Source: Streptomyces cavernae
Lineage (GTDB): Bacteria; Actinomycetota; Actinomycetes; Streptomycetales; Streptomycetaceae
NCBI RefSeq assembly: GCF_004023625.1
Contig: NZ_ML137709.1
Span: 180,991 to 244,990 of the forward strand
Reading direction: 5' to 3'
Length of the DNA: 64,000 nucleotides
The translations under genes and the position numbers were made by a program. The notes below the pieces were generated by a model. The model saw only the letters and a list, made by a program, of their open reading frames with translations, was not told the origin of the DNA and did not search any database. Every line of letters begins with the position of its first letter. Position 1 is the first letter of the stretch. Below are positions 35,349-44,299 of the stretch, in pieces.

Positions 35349-36627
35349 CTGGGCGGGCAACGTCGTGTCCCGGCCGGTGCGGGAGGCCACCCCCGCCTCG
35401 GTCGATGAACTGTCGGCCGCCGTGCGCCGGGCGGCCGAGGACGGGCTGCGGGTGAAGGCGGTCGGCTCCGGGCACTCCTTCACGGCCACCGCCGCGACGG
35501 ACGGCCTGCTGATCCGCCCTGAACTGCTGAGCGGGATACGCGGCATCGACCGCGAGGCGGGCACGGTCACCGTCGGGGCGGGCACCCAACTCAAGCGCCT
35601 CAACGCCGCTCTCGCGCGCGAGGGCCTGTCGCTGACCAACATGGGCGACATCATGGAGCAGACGGTTTCGGGCGCGACCAGCACCGGGACCCACGGCACC
35701 GGGCGGGAGTCCGCCTCGATCGCCGCGCAGATCAAGGGACTTGAGCTGGTCACGGCGGACGGCTCGGTCCTGAACTGCTCCGAGAAGGAGAACCCGGAGG
35801 TCTTCGCGGCGGCCCGGATCGGCATCGGCGCACTCGGGATCGTCACGGCGATCACGTTCGCCGTGGAGCCCCTCTTCCTGCTCGCGGCACGCGAGGAGCC
35901 GATGAGTTTCGACAAGGTCACCAGCACCTTCGACCAACTCTGGGCAGAGAACGAGCACTTCGAGTTCTACTGGTTCCCGCACACCGGCAGCTGCAACACC
36001 AAGCGCAACAACCGCAGCGCGGGTCCCGAGCAGCCGGTGAACGGGTTCAGCGGCTGGGTCGAGGACGAGTTCCTCTCCAACGGCGTGTTCCAGGTGGCCA
36101 ACTGGGTCGGCCGCGCAGCGCCCGCCACGATCCCGGCGATCGCCCAGATATCCAGCCGGGCGCTGTCCGCGCGTACGTACACCGACATTCCCTACAAGGT
36201 CTTCACTTCCCCGCGCCGGGTGCGCTTCGTGGAGATGGAGTACGCGGTCCCGCGCGAGGCGCTGGTGGAGACGCTGCGCGAACTCAAGTCCATGGTCGAC
36301 CGTTCGAACCTGCGGATCAGCTTCCCCGTCGAGGTGCGCACCGCGCCCGCGGACGACATCACGCTCTCCACGGCCTCCGAACGGGACAGCGGCTACATCG
36401 CCGTCCACATGTTCCGGGGCACCCCGTACCGGGAGTACTTCACCGCCGCGGAGCGGATCTTCATCGCGCACGAAGGGCGTCCCCACTGGGGGAAGATCCA
36501 CACGCGCGACGCGGAGTACTTCTCCCAGGTGTATCCGCGCTTCGGCGAGTTCACGGCCCTGCGGGACCGGCTCGACCCCGAACGTCGTTTCGGGAACGAC
36601 TACTTGAGGCGGGTCTTGGGGGCATAA
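35308..36627 (+). CDS. D-arabinono-1,4-lactone oxidase family FAD enzyme
   Basis: This 439-residue oxidase has an N-terminal FAD-binding domain of the vanillyl-alcohol-oxidase fold (VKAVGSGHSF at about 48-57, GATSTGTHGTG) and a C-terminal ALO domain with the hallmark HWGKIH. It oxidises a sugar-1,4-lactone, as in gulonolactone/arabinonolactone oxidases. TTG 35308 was chosen because GGGGAGGA lies just before it. The start lies within the end of the MFS gene. Confidence 0.93.
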   Translation: MSSTASGKNGTWRNWAGNVVSRPVREATPASVDELSAAVRRAAEDGLRVKAVGSGHSFTATAATDGLLIRPELLSGIRGIDREAGTVTVGAGTQLKRLNAALAREGLSLTNMGDIMEQTVSGATSTGTHGTGRESASIAAQIKGLELVTADGSVLNCSEKENPEVFAAARIGIGALGIVTAITFAVEPLFLLAAREEPMSFDKVTSTFDQLWAENEHFEFYWFPHTGSCNTKRNNRSAGPEQPVNGFSGWVEDEFLSNGVFQVANWVGRAAPATIPAIAQISSRALSARTYTDIPYKVFTSPRRVRFVEMEYAVPREALVETLRELKSMVDRSNLRISFPVEVRTAPADDITLSTASERDSGYIAVHMFRGTPYREYFTAAERIFIAHEGRPHWGKIHTRDAEYFSQVYPRFGEFTALRDRLDPERRFGNDYLRRVLGA

Positions 36628-37135
36628 GGCCGTCAACTGTGTCGCGGGGGCGCACGGTGGGCGCTCGGCGGGCGCGGTGCGGGGCGCACACAGGGCGCGC
36701 ACTGATGCGCACCCAGGGTCGTGCAGGCGAAACGCTCGATTCCGGTTCTGCCGATTCCGTGAAGCCGGTTCCGCTCCATGGTCACGAACCCGTGCCGCGC
36801 CCGGGCAACTCCCGCCGCCTGCGCGAACTCGGACGGCGCGGCGATCCACTTCGGTGGCCCGAATGGAGTACTGTTGCGAGCCCTGGGTCCGGACACCCGC
36901 CAGGGCGTTTCGGGGCCTCCAAGACCGCCGGGAGGGGGATCGTTGCTCAGGGTGATGGAGTTCGTCACTTAGCGTTGCGAATTAGGTAACCGTGCCATAA
37001 CGGCGCTCTCGGGCCCCCGCCCGACACGCCGGGCAACTCGGCAAGGTTGTGGCAGGCTGCACCCGGGCAGGCCACACTCGACTAGCGGAAGCAGCGACGC
37101 ACGTGACGTCGGCAGGCACCACCCGGGAGGTCCCC
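36628..37135. other. 508-bp gap before sepH
   Basis: No gene with normal codon bias. The last 180 bp hold a locally AT-richer stretch (GCGAATTAGGTAACC near 36975) that is a reasonable place for the sepH promoter. No operator or terminator could be assigned. Confidence 0.4.
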
Positions 37136-38161
37136 ATGCCCGAACTGCGTGTCGTGGCCGTCTCAAATGACGGCACACGGCTGGTGCTGAGGGCTGCGGA
37201 CAGCACGGAGTACACGCTTCCGATTGACGAACGACTCCGCGCCGCCGTGCGCGGCGACCGTCCGCGCCTCGGCCAGATCGAGATCGAGGTGGAGAGCCAT
37301 CTCCGCCCCCGCGACATCCAGGCGCGTATACGTGCCGGCGCCTCCGCCGAGGAGGTCGCCCAACTCGCAGGTATCCCCGTCGACCGCGTCCGCCGCTTCG
37401 AGGGACCCGTTCTCGCGGAGCGCGCCTTCATGGCCGAGCGGGCCCGCAAGACGCCCGTCCGCAGGCCCGGCGAGAACACCGGACCGCAGCTCGGCGAGGC
37501 CGTCCAGGAGCGACTGCTGATCCGCGGCGCGGAGAAGGACACCATCCAGTGGGACTCCTGGCGCCGCGACGACGGCACCTGGGAGGTACTGCTCGTCTAC
37601 CGCGTCGCAGGTGAACCGCACTCCGCGAGCTGGACGTACGACCCGCCCCGGCGGCTCGTCCAGGCCGTCGACGACGAGGCGCGCTCGCTGATCGGCGAGT
37701 CCGACGACCTCGCCGCGGCGGAGCCGAGCTTCCCCTTCGTACCCCGGATCGCCCGGCTGCCCCGCGACCGCCCCCTGGACCGCGCGCCGGAACGTCCCGT
37801 CCTGCCCGGCCCGGCGCCCGAACCCGCCGAGGAGACCGCGGGCGAGCGCGACTCGCTCACCAGCCTGCTGGAAGCGGTGCCCAGCTTCCGCGGCGACATG
37901 GTGGTACCCGAGCGGCCCGCCGAGGCCCCGGAGGAGCCCGCACCGGAGCCCGAGGCGGAGGAACCGCCGGCGCCCGCGGCCTCGGCCGGATCCGCGTACG
38001 CCGACGTGCTGATGCCGCGCGCCGTGACCAGCCACCGCGATCGCCTGGTCGGCGCGACCGACCGCCAGGCCGAGGCGGACGGCGTCCGCCCGGGCCGTCG
38101 GGCGGCGGTCCCGAGCTGGGACGAGATCGTGTTCGGGACGAGACGGAAGAAGCAGGAGTAG
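37136..38161 (+). CDS. sepH: Septation protein SepH
   Basis: This 341-residue protein contains an N-terminal DUF3071 domain with a helix-turn-helix-like part (RPRDIQARIRAGASAEEVAQLAGIPVDRVRRFEGPVLAERAF), a central conserved region (WDSWRRDDGTWEVLLVY) and a long acidic, proline-rich C-terminus. SepH of Streptomyces venezuelae binds FtsZ and stimulates filament formation during sporulation septation. ATG 37136 follows CGGGAGG. The divergent and convergent neighbours are unrelated. Confidence 0.94.
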   Translation: MPELRVVAVSNDGTRLVLRAADSTEYTLPIDERLRAAVRGDRPRLGQIEIEVESHLRPRDIQARIRAGASAEEVAQLAGIPVDRVRRFEGPVLAERAFMAERARKTPVRRPGENTGPQLGEAVQERLLIRGAEKDTIQWDSWRRDDGTWEVLLVYRVAGEPHSASWTYDPPRRLVQAVDDEARSLIGESDDLAAAEPSFPFVPRIARLPRDRPLDRAPERPVLPGPAPEPAEETAGERDSLTSLLEAVPSFRGDMVVPERPAEAPEEPAPEPEAEEPPAPAASAGSAYADVLMPRAVTSHRDRLVGATDRQAEADGVRPGRRAAVPSWDEIVFGTRRKKQE

Positions 38162-38178
38162 TCGTCATCTTCGGGTGG

Positions 38179-38202
38179 GGCCCGCGCCGTTGGGTGCGGG
38201 CC
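38179..38202 (+). terminator. Terminator after sepH
   Basis: GGCCCGC (38179-38185) pairs with GCGGGCC (38196-38202), followed by TTAT, 18 bp after the sepH stop. Confidence 0.7.
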
Positions 38203-38400
38203 TTATCCATGGTGCCGGGCGTACTCGTGGTGCCTCCCACCCATGGTGCCGGCCTCACCCGCGGTGCCGTCCCAACCGACGGTGCCGGCCCGACCCCGGC
38301 CTTCCTCAGGGTGCAGACCAGCCCGACGGTGCGGTCCCACCCCGATGCTGGATTTCCACCCGATGGTGCGGGCCCTGCCCAGGGGTCGAGCCCGCCCACG
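38203..38400. repeat. Degenerate tandem repeat built on GGTGCCG
   Basis: GGTGCCG or close variants recur every 17-22 bp (CATGGTGCCGGGC, CGTGGTGCCTCC, CATGGTGCCGGCC, GCGGTGCCGTCC, GACGGTGCCGGCC, GATGGTGCGGGCC). It fills the gap between sepH and the convergent sulfurtransferase gene. Confidence 0.7.
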
Positions 38401-38466
38401 CTGCTTGCCCGAGCCGGGCCCGTCTCAGCCCGTCTCAACCCGTCTCAACCCGTCACCCTCCGGGCC

Positions 38467-39306
38467 TCACTGCGGCTCCGTCCCCACCGCCACCGGTCGG
38501 CCCTCCTCTTGTGTCCACTCCGACCACGACCCCACGTACAGCCCCGCCGGAATGCCCGCCACAGCCAGTGCGAGAACCTCGTGCGCCGCGGAGACGCCGG
38601 AGCCGCAGTAGACCCCGACTTCCGAAGCCCCGCCCGCGCCAAGGGACTTGAAGCGCTCCGCCAGTTCGGCGGCCGGGCGGAAGTGGCCGGTTTCCGTCAC
38701 GTTGTCGGTCGTCGGCGCCGACACCGCGCCGGGAATGTGCCCAGCCACCCGGTCGATGGGCTCGACCTCGCCCCGGTACCGCTCACCGGCCCGCGCGTCC
38801 AGCAGCAGCCCCGTACGGGCCACCGCGGCGGCACCGTCGGCGTCCAGGAGCGTACGGGCCCCGGGAGCGGGCACGAAGGTCCCCGGAACGGGTGAGGGGA
38901 TCTCCGCGGTCAGCGGGCCGTCCCAGGCCGCGAGCCCGCCGTCCAGCACCCGCACCGAGGGGTGCCCGGTCCAGCCCAGCAGCCACCACGCCCGGGCCGC
39001 GCCCCAGCCGTGTCCCTGGTCGTACGCGACGACGTCCCGGTCCGCGGAGACCCCGGCCGCCCGCATGGCCGCCCCGAAGACCTCCATGTCCGGCAGCGGG
39101 TGCCGCCCCTTCACCCCCGGAGGACCGGCCAGCTCGGTGTCGAGGTCCACGTACACGGCCCCGGGAAGGTGCGCCTCGGCGTACGCCGCCCGGCCGTCGA
39201 AGGGCGCGCCCGCCGTGCTGAGCTGCCAGCGGACGTCCAGCAGGACCGGCGGGTTGGGGCCGGCCAGGGCACTCGCGAGCTCCGATGCGGAGATGATGGC
39301 GTTCAT
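38467..39306 (-). CDS. Thiosulfate/3-mercaptopyruvate sulfurtransferase
   Basis: This 279-residue tandem rhodanese protein of SseA type has an inactive N-terminal domain (DVRWQLSTAG, AAYAEAHLPGAVYVDLD) and a catalytic C-terminal domain with active-site loop CGSGVSAAHEVLAL. It transfers sulfane sulfur from thiosulfate or mercaptopyruvate to a thiol or cyanide. ATG 39306 was chosen over one three codons upstream. It is not linked to the sulfur locus at the left end of the window. Confidence 0.93.
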   Translation of the reverse strand: MNAIISASELASALAGPNPPVLLDVRWQLSTAGAPFDGRAAYAEAHLPGAVYVDLDTELAGPPGVKGRHPLPDMEVFGAAMRAAGVSADRDVVAYDQGHGWGAARAWWLLGWTGHPSVRVLDGGLAAWDGPLTAEIPSPVPGTFVPAPGARTLLDADGAAAVARTGLLLDARAGERYRGEVEPIDRVAGHIPGAVSAPTTDNVTETGHFRPAAELAERFKSLGAGGASEVGVYCGSGVSAAHEVLALAVAGIPAGLYVGSWSEWTQEEGRPVAVGTEPQ

Positions 39307-39630
39307 GGCCCCCATCCTCGCGCACGGGGTGGCCGCATCGTCCAGCTCCGGCTACTCTGCTCGGCCGGACAGGGATGACCACACGGCGTACAGATCCGGC
39401 CACGCGCTGTACAGCGGAACGACATCTGTCGGCAAGGTCACCGAAACGGGTGGAAACAGCACACCGGGCATCCTCCGCCGTGGGAGACGCGGCCGGGCGC
39501 GCGGCACGACCAGTGGCGCGGGCATCAACGGAGGCGCTCCCGTGCGGCGGCGGTACGCACGTGCGGATGCGTGAAGCGAACAGGCCACTTCTAGGACAGG
39601 CCGCTTCTGGGGGCCTGGGAGAGAGTGACG
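39307..39630. other. Divergent promoter region
   Basis: 324 bp between the divergent sulfurtransferase and VOC genes. No supported gene or recognisable operator. Confidence 0.4.
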
Positions 39631-40425
39631 ATGACCGAGGCACCGGCGACGGCCGGTCGGAACGGCAGCGCGTACGCGCCCGGCACACCCTGCTGGGTGA
39701 GTCTGATGGTGCACGGCCTGGCTGCCACCCAGGAGTTCTACGGGGAGCTGTTCGGCTGGGAGTTCCAGCCGGGTCCGCAGCAACTGGGGCCGTACGTACG
39801 GGCCTTACTTCACGGTGACGAGGTGGCCGGGATCGGCCAGTTGCCGCCCGACCGCCATCTGCCGGTCGCCTGGACCCCGTATCTCGCGTCCAGCCACGTG
39901 GATCTGACAGCAGAGACGGTTCGGCACTGCGGCGGTACCGTCGGCGTGGGTCCGCTGGACGCCGAGCACGCGGGCCGTATGGCGATCGCCGCGGATCCCT
40001 CGGGAGCGGTCTTCGGCATCTGGCAGGCGGCCGCCCATCACGGCATCGGGGTCTACGGAGTTCCCGGCACCCCGGCCTGGAACGAGCTGCTCACCAGGGA
40101 CACCGCGAGCGTCACGAAGTTCTACCGGACGGTCTTCGGCTACGAGGAGGAGCCGGTCGTGTCCGCCGACTTCGACTATGTGACGCTGGCCCTGAAGGGC
40201 CGCCCGGTGGCCGCCGTGCACGGGGTCGGACGCGGCCTGCCCCGCGACCGCGGCCCGCACTGGATGACGCACTTCGAGGTGGCGGACCCGGACGAGGCCG
40301 CGAACCGCGTCATCGAACTGGGCGGTCATGTCGTCAAGCCCCCGAGGGACACCGCCCACGGCCGCACGGCGACGGTGGCCGATCCCGAGGGAGCTGTCTT
40401 CTCGGTGGTGCACACGGGGAGTTGA
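39631..40425 (+). CDS. VOC/glyoxalase-fold protein, two domains
   Basis: This 264-residue protein consists of two glyoxalase-like halves (about 12-125 and 138-262). Each begins with a line such as TPCWVSLMVHGLAATQEFYGELFGWEF or TPAWNELLTRDTASVTKFYRTVFGYEE and ends with DPSGAVFGIW or DPEGAVFSVV. The ATG at 39631 follows GGGAGAG with good spacing. Substrate and metal dependence are unknown. Such proteins include resistance and isomerase enzymes, so no specific role is claimed. Confidence 0.88.
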   Translation: MTEAPATAGRNGSAYAPGTPCWVSLMVHGLAATQEFYGELFGWEFQPGPQQLGPYVRALLHGDEVAGIGQLPPDRHLPVAWTPYLASSHVDLTAETVRHCGGTVGVGPLDAEHAGRMAIAADPSGAVFGIWQAAAHHGIGVYGVPGTPAWNELLTRDTASVTKFYRTVFGYEEEPVVSADFDYVTLALKGRPVAAVHGVGRGLPRDRGPHWMTHFEVADPDEAANRVIELGGHVVKPPRDTAHGRTATVADPEGAVFSVVHTGS

Positions 40426-40493
40426 GGGCACATCAGGTATGGCTCTGGGCACTCCGGTCCGATCGCCGGTCCGGGGGCCCGGGTCACGCGCCG

Positions 40494-40595
40494 GCCGGAG
40501 CGTCCAGCGCGAGCACGTCCGGTGACAGGGCACCCGCCCGGGCCGTCGCGCCGTCATCCGCCGGCGGTGGTGACGGCGGCACAGGACCTCGTGAC
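40494..40595 (-). pseudogene. Remnant of a thymidine kinase C-terminus
   Basis: On the minus strand HEVLCRRHHRRRMT repeats the zinc-binding tail of the intact tdk at 41762-42412. After a one-base shift it continues ATARAGALSPDVLALDAPAG to TGA 40494-40496, parallel to ASVRAGALSPDVLPVMPS in the intact gene. Only about 34 codons survive, and the rest of the kinase is absent. Confidence 0.75.
40565..40592. repeat. Left copy of a 28-bp perfect direct repeat
   Basis: Bases 40565-40592, containing GACGGCGGCACAGGACCTCG, are identical to 41835-41862 inside the intact tdk. The copies are 1,270 bp apart and bracket the degenerate island. Confidence 0.9.
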
Positions 40596-40599
40596 GTGC

Positions 40600-41040
40600 A
40601 TCCGTCCGCTCACCGGGAGCCGACACGCCTCTGTCGTGGGGCCACGTACTGCCCGTCGTGCTGCGACGGGCAGTACGTGCGTGCGTGACCGCGATGACGA
40701 TGGTCAGGCCGACGACCGGAGCGGGAGCGACGGCGGCCACGAGCCAGTCCGCGCCGTCTTCGGGTCCCGCGACCACCGAGAGTGCCGTCGCGGCCACGGC
40801 GGCGGCCAGTCCGGAGACCAGAACGGCGGCGAAGGTGTGCCGGGAGCGGCCGTGTTCGGGCGGGCCGGGGGCCAGCGCCGCCCAGTGACGGGCGATCTCC
40901 CGCACCTCCTGGCGGCGCTGCGCGGCGGCACGGATCCGCAGCACGGCCGCAACGGTCAGCCCCGCCACCGACATGGCGCAGGCCGCCTGCCACATCACCC
41001 GGCGAAGAGCACTACGGCGGTGACCTCCTGCCTGCGGCAC
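40600..41040 (-). pseudogene. Small membrane protein gene running into the tdk remnant
   Basis: From ATG 41040 about 140 codons have strong codon bias. The product has three hydrophobic segments (WQAACAMSVAGLTVAAVLRI, FAAVLVSGLAAAVAATALSVV, WLVAAVAPAPVVGLTIVIAV) with a charged helix between the first two. The frame continues through a hairpin and fuses without stop to the thymidine kinase remnant, so the natural C-terminus seems lost. The function is unknown. Confidence 0.5.
40643..40679. repeat. 16-bp perfect hairpin
   Basis: CACGTACTGCCCGTCG and its exact complement flank the 5-nt loop TGCTG. It could be a terminator of the truncated membrane gene or the trace of a mobile element. There is no T tract. 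Confidence 0.85.
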
Positions 41041-41072
41041 ACCCGCATCGCCCCCTTGTCCCCGGCGGTCGT

Positions 41073-41467
41073 CAACGGGAGACGATCGCCACCGACGAGA
41101 ACCTGCACATGGTCTTCTACCGCAACCTGCTCAAGGCCGCCCTGGAGATCGCCCCCGACCAGGCGTTGCGCGCCGTCGCCGACGTGGTGAGCGGCTTCAG
41201 GATGCCCGGCCACGGCCTGCCGGGCTTCGAGGGCGCCGCCGTCGAGATCGCCCTGGGCGGTGTCTACAACCTGCGCGTCCACACGACGACGTCCTCCAGC
41301 CGGTGCTGCGCCACCTCAAGATCCTGCACATCTGCGACCTCGGGCCCGAGGGGCTCAAGGCCCAGCAGGAGCTGGGCGAGTTCCTCGGTTCACTGGACGC
41401 CCAGGCGACCCGGTTCGACGAGCGCCGGGCCGCCATCCTGGCGCGGCGCGCGGCCGCGAAGGGCTGA
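41073..41467 (+). pseudogene. Remnant of an acyl-ACP desaturase
   Basis: The plus strand encodes the C-terminal third of a DesA-type stearoyl-ACP desaturase: ETIATDENLHMVFYRNLLKA (di-iron ligands Glu and His of the DENLH motif), then VVSGFRMPGHGLPGFEGAAV and ALGGVYNLRVH. At about 41283 the frame shifts and homology resumes as DDVLQPVLRHLKILHICDLG to a stop at 41467. The N-terminal two thirds, including the first half of the di-iron site, are missing. Confidence 0.8.
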
Positions 41468-41761
41468 GCTCGTCGCTTCCGTCATCGGCGAGGCGGCGCG
41501 GCGGTACAGGCCCGGAAGTCGGCAGGGCCGGGCCGCAGGCTCGGAGCAGCGTCTGCCAGTAGTCCCAGAAGCAAGAGGGACTGGGCTTCCGCCCCTTTCA
41601 GGAGACGGCGCTGCCGCTCTCCGAGGTGCGGCGGAACCCCTCGAACTCGTCTCGCGCCCCACCCCGGCCCGTTGCCCGCCGGCCCGCTCATGAGAACAGG
41701 TCGGCCCGGCACCCGCCCGCCACCTGAGGAACCATAAGGTCCTGCCGGTCAGGACGGAGGC

Positions 41762-42412
41762 TCAGGAAGGCATGACGGGCAGGACATCCGGCGAGAGCGC
41801 GCCGGCACGGACAGAAGCGCTCGTCATGCGGCGTCGGTGGTGACGGCGGCACAGGACCTCGTAACCCACCTCGTCGGTGGCCTGGTTGACGTCACCGACG
41901 ACCACCTGGGCGCCCTCGACGACCATCCGCCCGCCGACCGTACGGGCGTTGTGGGTGGCGCGGGCGCCGCACCAGCAGAGGGCCTCGACCTGGAGCACCT
42001 CGACCCGGTCGGCGAGCTCCACGAGCCGCTGGGAGCCAGGGAACAGTTTGGAGCGGAAGTCGGTGGTGATGCCGAAGGCGTACACGTCGATGCTCAGGTC
42101 GTCGACCACACGCGCGAACTGGTCTATCTGCTCCGGGGAGAGGAACTGTGCCTCGTCCGCGATGACGTAGTCCGCCCGGCCGCCGCGCGAGAGGTGGTCG
42201 ACGAGGTACGCGTACACGTCGAAGTCGTCCTCGACCTCCACCGCGTCGGTGACCAGACCGAGGCGCGAGGAGAGCTTGCCCTCGCCCGCCCGGTCGTCCC
42301 GGGTGAAGATCATGCCCTGCAGGCCACGCGCCGAACGGTTGTGCTCGATCTGGAGGGCCAGCGTCGACTTCCCACAGTCCATCGTTCCGGAGAAGAACAC
42401 CAGCTCGGGCAT
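41762..42412 (-). CDS. tdk: Thymidine kinase
   Basis: This 216-residue type II thymidine kinase phosphorylates thymidine (and deoxyuridine) with ATP. It has the P-loop GTMDCGKST (residues 9-17), the Walker B-like YVIADEAQFL, and a zinc site from CWCG plus C-terminal CRRHHRR. Its last 35 codons are duplicated in degenerate form at 40494-40595. It stands 61 bp from the phosphatase-family gene on the same strand. Confidence 0.95.
   Translation of the reverse strand: MPELVFFSGTMDCGKSTLALQIEHNRSARGLQGMIFTRDDRAGEGKLSSRLGLVTDAVEVEDDFDVYAYLVDHLSRGGRADYVIADEAQFLSPEQIDQFARVVDDLSIDVYAFGITTDFRSKLFPGSQRLVELADRVEVLQVEALCWCGARATHNARTVGGRMVVEGAQVVVGDVNQATDEVGYEVLCRRHHRRRMTSASVRAGALSPDVLPVMPS
41835..41862. 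repeat. Right copy of the 28-bp direct repeat, within tdk
   Basis: Identical to 40565-40592. It encodes the end of the zinc-ligand segment EVLCRRHHR of thymidine kinase. Confidence 0.9.
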
Positions 42413-42473
42413 GACGGGTCGAGCACCTTTCGGCAGAGAGACGTTCGATGCGAACGACGAAACGAACAGAGGA

Positions 42474-43661
42474 TCAGGAGCGTACTTCGAGCAGGGGTAC
42501 GAACTGTTCGACGGGGGTCAGCGAGCCGTGGTTGCCCACCATCGCCGACTCCTTCGGCTCCCGCTCCGAGGCGATGATCAGCACGTCGTCGCGGGCGGCG
42601 GCGACCACGTCACCGATGCGTGCGCGGACGCGCTCGTCGATGTGGGGACCGAACCAGCCCGCCGCGATCGCCTCGTCGCGTGAGGCCACCCAGAACTGCT
42701 CGCCCAGCACCTCGCGCCAGACCGCCAGCACGTCCGCGGCGGCTCCCGGAACCGCGTACACATGGCGCGCCCGGCCCTCACCGCCCAGGAGGGCGACACC
42801 GGCGCGCAGTTCCCAGTCCTCGTCGAAGTCGATGCGGTGCTGCTCGTCGAACGGGATGTCGATCATGCCGTGGTCGGCGGTGATGTACAGCGCGGAGCGC
42901 GGGGGCAGCTGCTCCGCGAGCCGCTGGACCAGCCGGTCGACGTACATGAGCTGGCCGCGCCAGGGGTCGGAGTCGACGCCGAAGCGGTGGCCCTTGCCAT
43001 CCACCTCGGCGTAGTACGTGTAGACCAGCGAGCGGTCCCCGGCGGCCAGCTGTTCGGCCGCGAAGTCCATGCGTTCCTCGCCGGACAGCCGGCCGTGGAA
43101 GCTGCCGCCGCTCAGCGCGACCTTGGTGAGCGGGGTGTTCTCGAACGTCGGCGAGGAGACCTGCGCGGTGTGCACGCCCGCCTTGTGGGCCAGCTGGAAG
43201 ATCGTGGGGTAGGGCTGCCAGACCCGCGGCGAGGTCCACGGCTGCCAGCGGAGCTGGTTCATCAGCTCGTCGGTGTCCGGGTTGCGCACGGTGTAGCCCG
43301 GCAGTCCGTGCGCACCGGGCGGCAGGCCCGTGCCGACGGAGGCGAGCGAGGTGGCGGTGGTCGCCGGGTAGCCCGCGGTGATCGGGCGGCCGGTGCCGCC
43401 GCGGGAGCTCGCGATCAGGGTGGTCATGAACGGAGCCTCGTCCGGGTGCGCCCTGAGCTGCTCCCAGCCGAGCCCGTCGATCAGGAAGACGCACGCGCGG
43501 TCGGCGGGCGCCAGCTCGGCTATGACCGGGCTCATCCCCGGGACTGCCATGCCCGCGGCGAGGGTGGGCAGGACGTCGGCCAGGGAACCGGTGCCGTAGG
43601 CGGGGACGGGGGCGGAGTCGACGGCGAGCGGCTCCGGTGCGTCGTAGGCAGGCTGCGCCAT
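42474..43661 (-). CDS. Alkaline phosphatase / nucleotide pyrophosphatase superfamily protein
   Basis: This 395-residue hydrolase of the alkaline phosphatase fold has DGLGWEQL (first metal ligand) and the threonine nucleophile region YPATTATSLASVGTG, the loop PPGAHGLPGYTV, and C-terminal metal ligands ITADHGMIDIP and GNHGSLTP. It lacks a signal peptide and is probably cytosolic. The substrate is likely a phosphodiester or nucleotide, but is unknown. It overlaps the DUF5998 gene by 1 bp, forming an operon with it and perhaps tdk. Confidence 0.9.
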   Translation of the reverse strand: MAQPAYDAPEPLAVDSAPVPAYGTGSLADVLPTLAAGMAVPGMSPVIAELAPADRACVFLIDGLGWEQLRAHPDEAPFMTTLIASSRGGTGRPITAGYPATTATSLASVGTGLPPGAHGLPGYTVRNPDTDELMNQLRWQPWTSPRVWQPYPTIFQLAHKAGVHTAQVSSPTFENTPLTKVALSGGSFHGRLSGEERMDFAAEQLAAGDRSLVYTYYAEVDGKGHRFGVDSDPWRGQLMYVDRLVQRLAEQLPPRSALYITADHGMIDIPFDEQHRIDFDEDWELRAGVALLGGEGRARHVYAVPGAAADVLAVWREVLGEQFWVASRDEAIAAGWFGPHIDERVRARIGDVVAAARDDVLIIASEREPKESAMVGNHGSLTPVEQFVPLLEVRS

Positions 43662-44248
43662 CAGCGTGTCGTGTCCACGGTCGCCTCGGAGAGTGCCTGG
43701 GCGAAGGCGAGGGTCTGGCGGACCGTGTCCGGACCGTCGCCGGCCTCGCTGACCCGGAGGCTGAGGTCGTCGGCCGTCGAGTTGCCCGTGTAGCCGTGGT
43801 CCGCCTCGCAGTTGGGGTCGCCGCAGGCGGCGGGTTCCAGGTCGATGCGGGAGACGGCGCCCCAGCCGATGGTCAGGACGACCTCGCGGGGCAGGGTGCC
43901 GGGCACGTACTTCTCCGGGTTGGCGACCACCCTGCTGACCACGACCGAGGAGATCCGGCCGATCTTGACCGACTCCGTGGAGGTCGTGGCATAAGGGGTG
44001 GGAGAGGTGCTGTCAGCAGCCTGTTCATCCGTGTGGCTGACGATGAAGCGGGTGCCGGTGAGCACGAGCACCGTCACATGCCGACGCACCTCGTTCGCGT
44101 CGAACGTCGTCTCCTGGTGGACCAGGTACGACTTGATGGGCTCGCCGCCGACCGCGGCCTCCACCGCCTCCGCTACGAGTGCGGGGTAGTAGCCGCTGCG
44201 CTCGATCGCCGTGCGCAGGCCCTGGGTCGTCGTACTGGTCTTGGCCAT
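43661..44248 (-). CDS. DUF5998 family protein
   Basis: This 195-residue protein (MAKTSTTTQGLRTAIERSGY) is conserved next to the phosphatase-type gene in streptomycetes. It contains HQETTFDANEVRRHVTVLVLTGTRFIVSHTDE and a CGDPNCEADHGYTG segment with two Cys and a His that may bind a metal. No membrane segment or known catalytic motif. It is translationally coupled to the downstream phosphatase gene. Confidence 0.85.
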   Translation of the reverse strand: MAKTSTTTQGLRTAIERSGYYPALVAEAVEAAVGGEPIKSYLVHQETTFDANEVRRHVTVLVLTGTRFIVSHTDEQAADSTSPTPYATTSTESVKIGRISSVVVSRVVANPEKYVPGTLPREVVLTIGWGAVSRIDLEPAACGDPNCEADHGYTGNSTADDLSLRVSEAGDGPDTVRQTLAFAQALSEATVDTTR

Positions 44249-44299
44249 GCCGCCCATCCTACGGGGATGCACTGGCTGCGAGGCACCGCTCGAGGCGTC

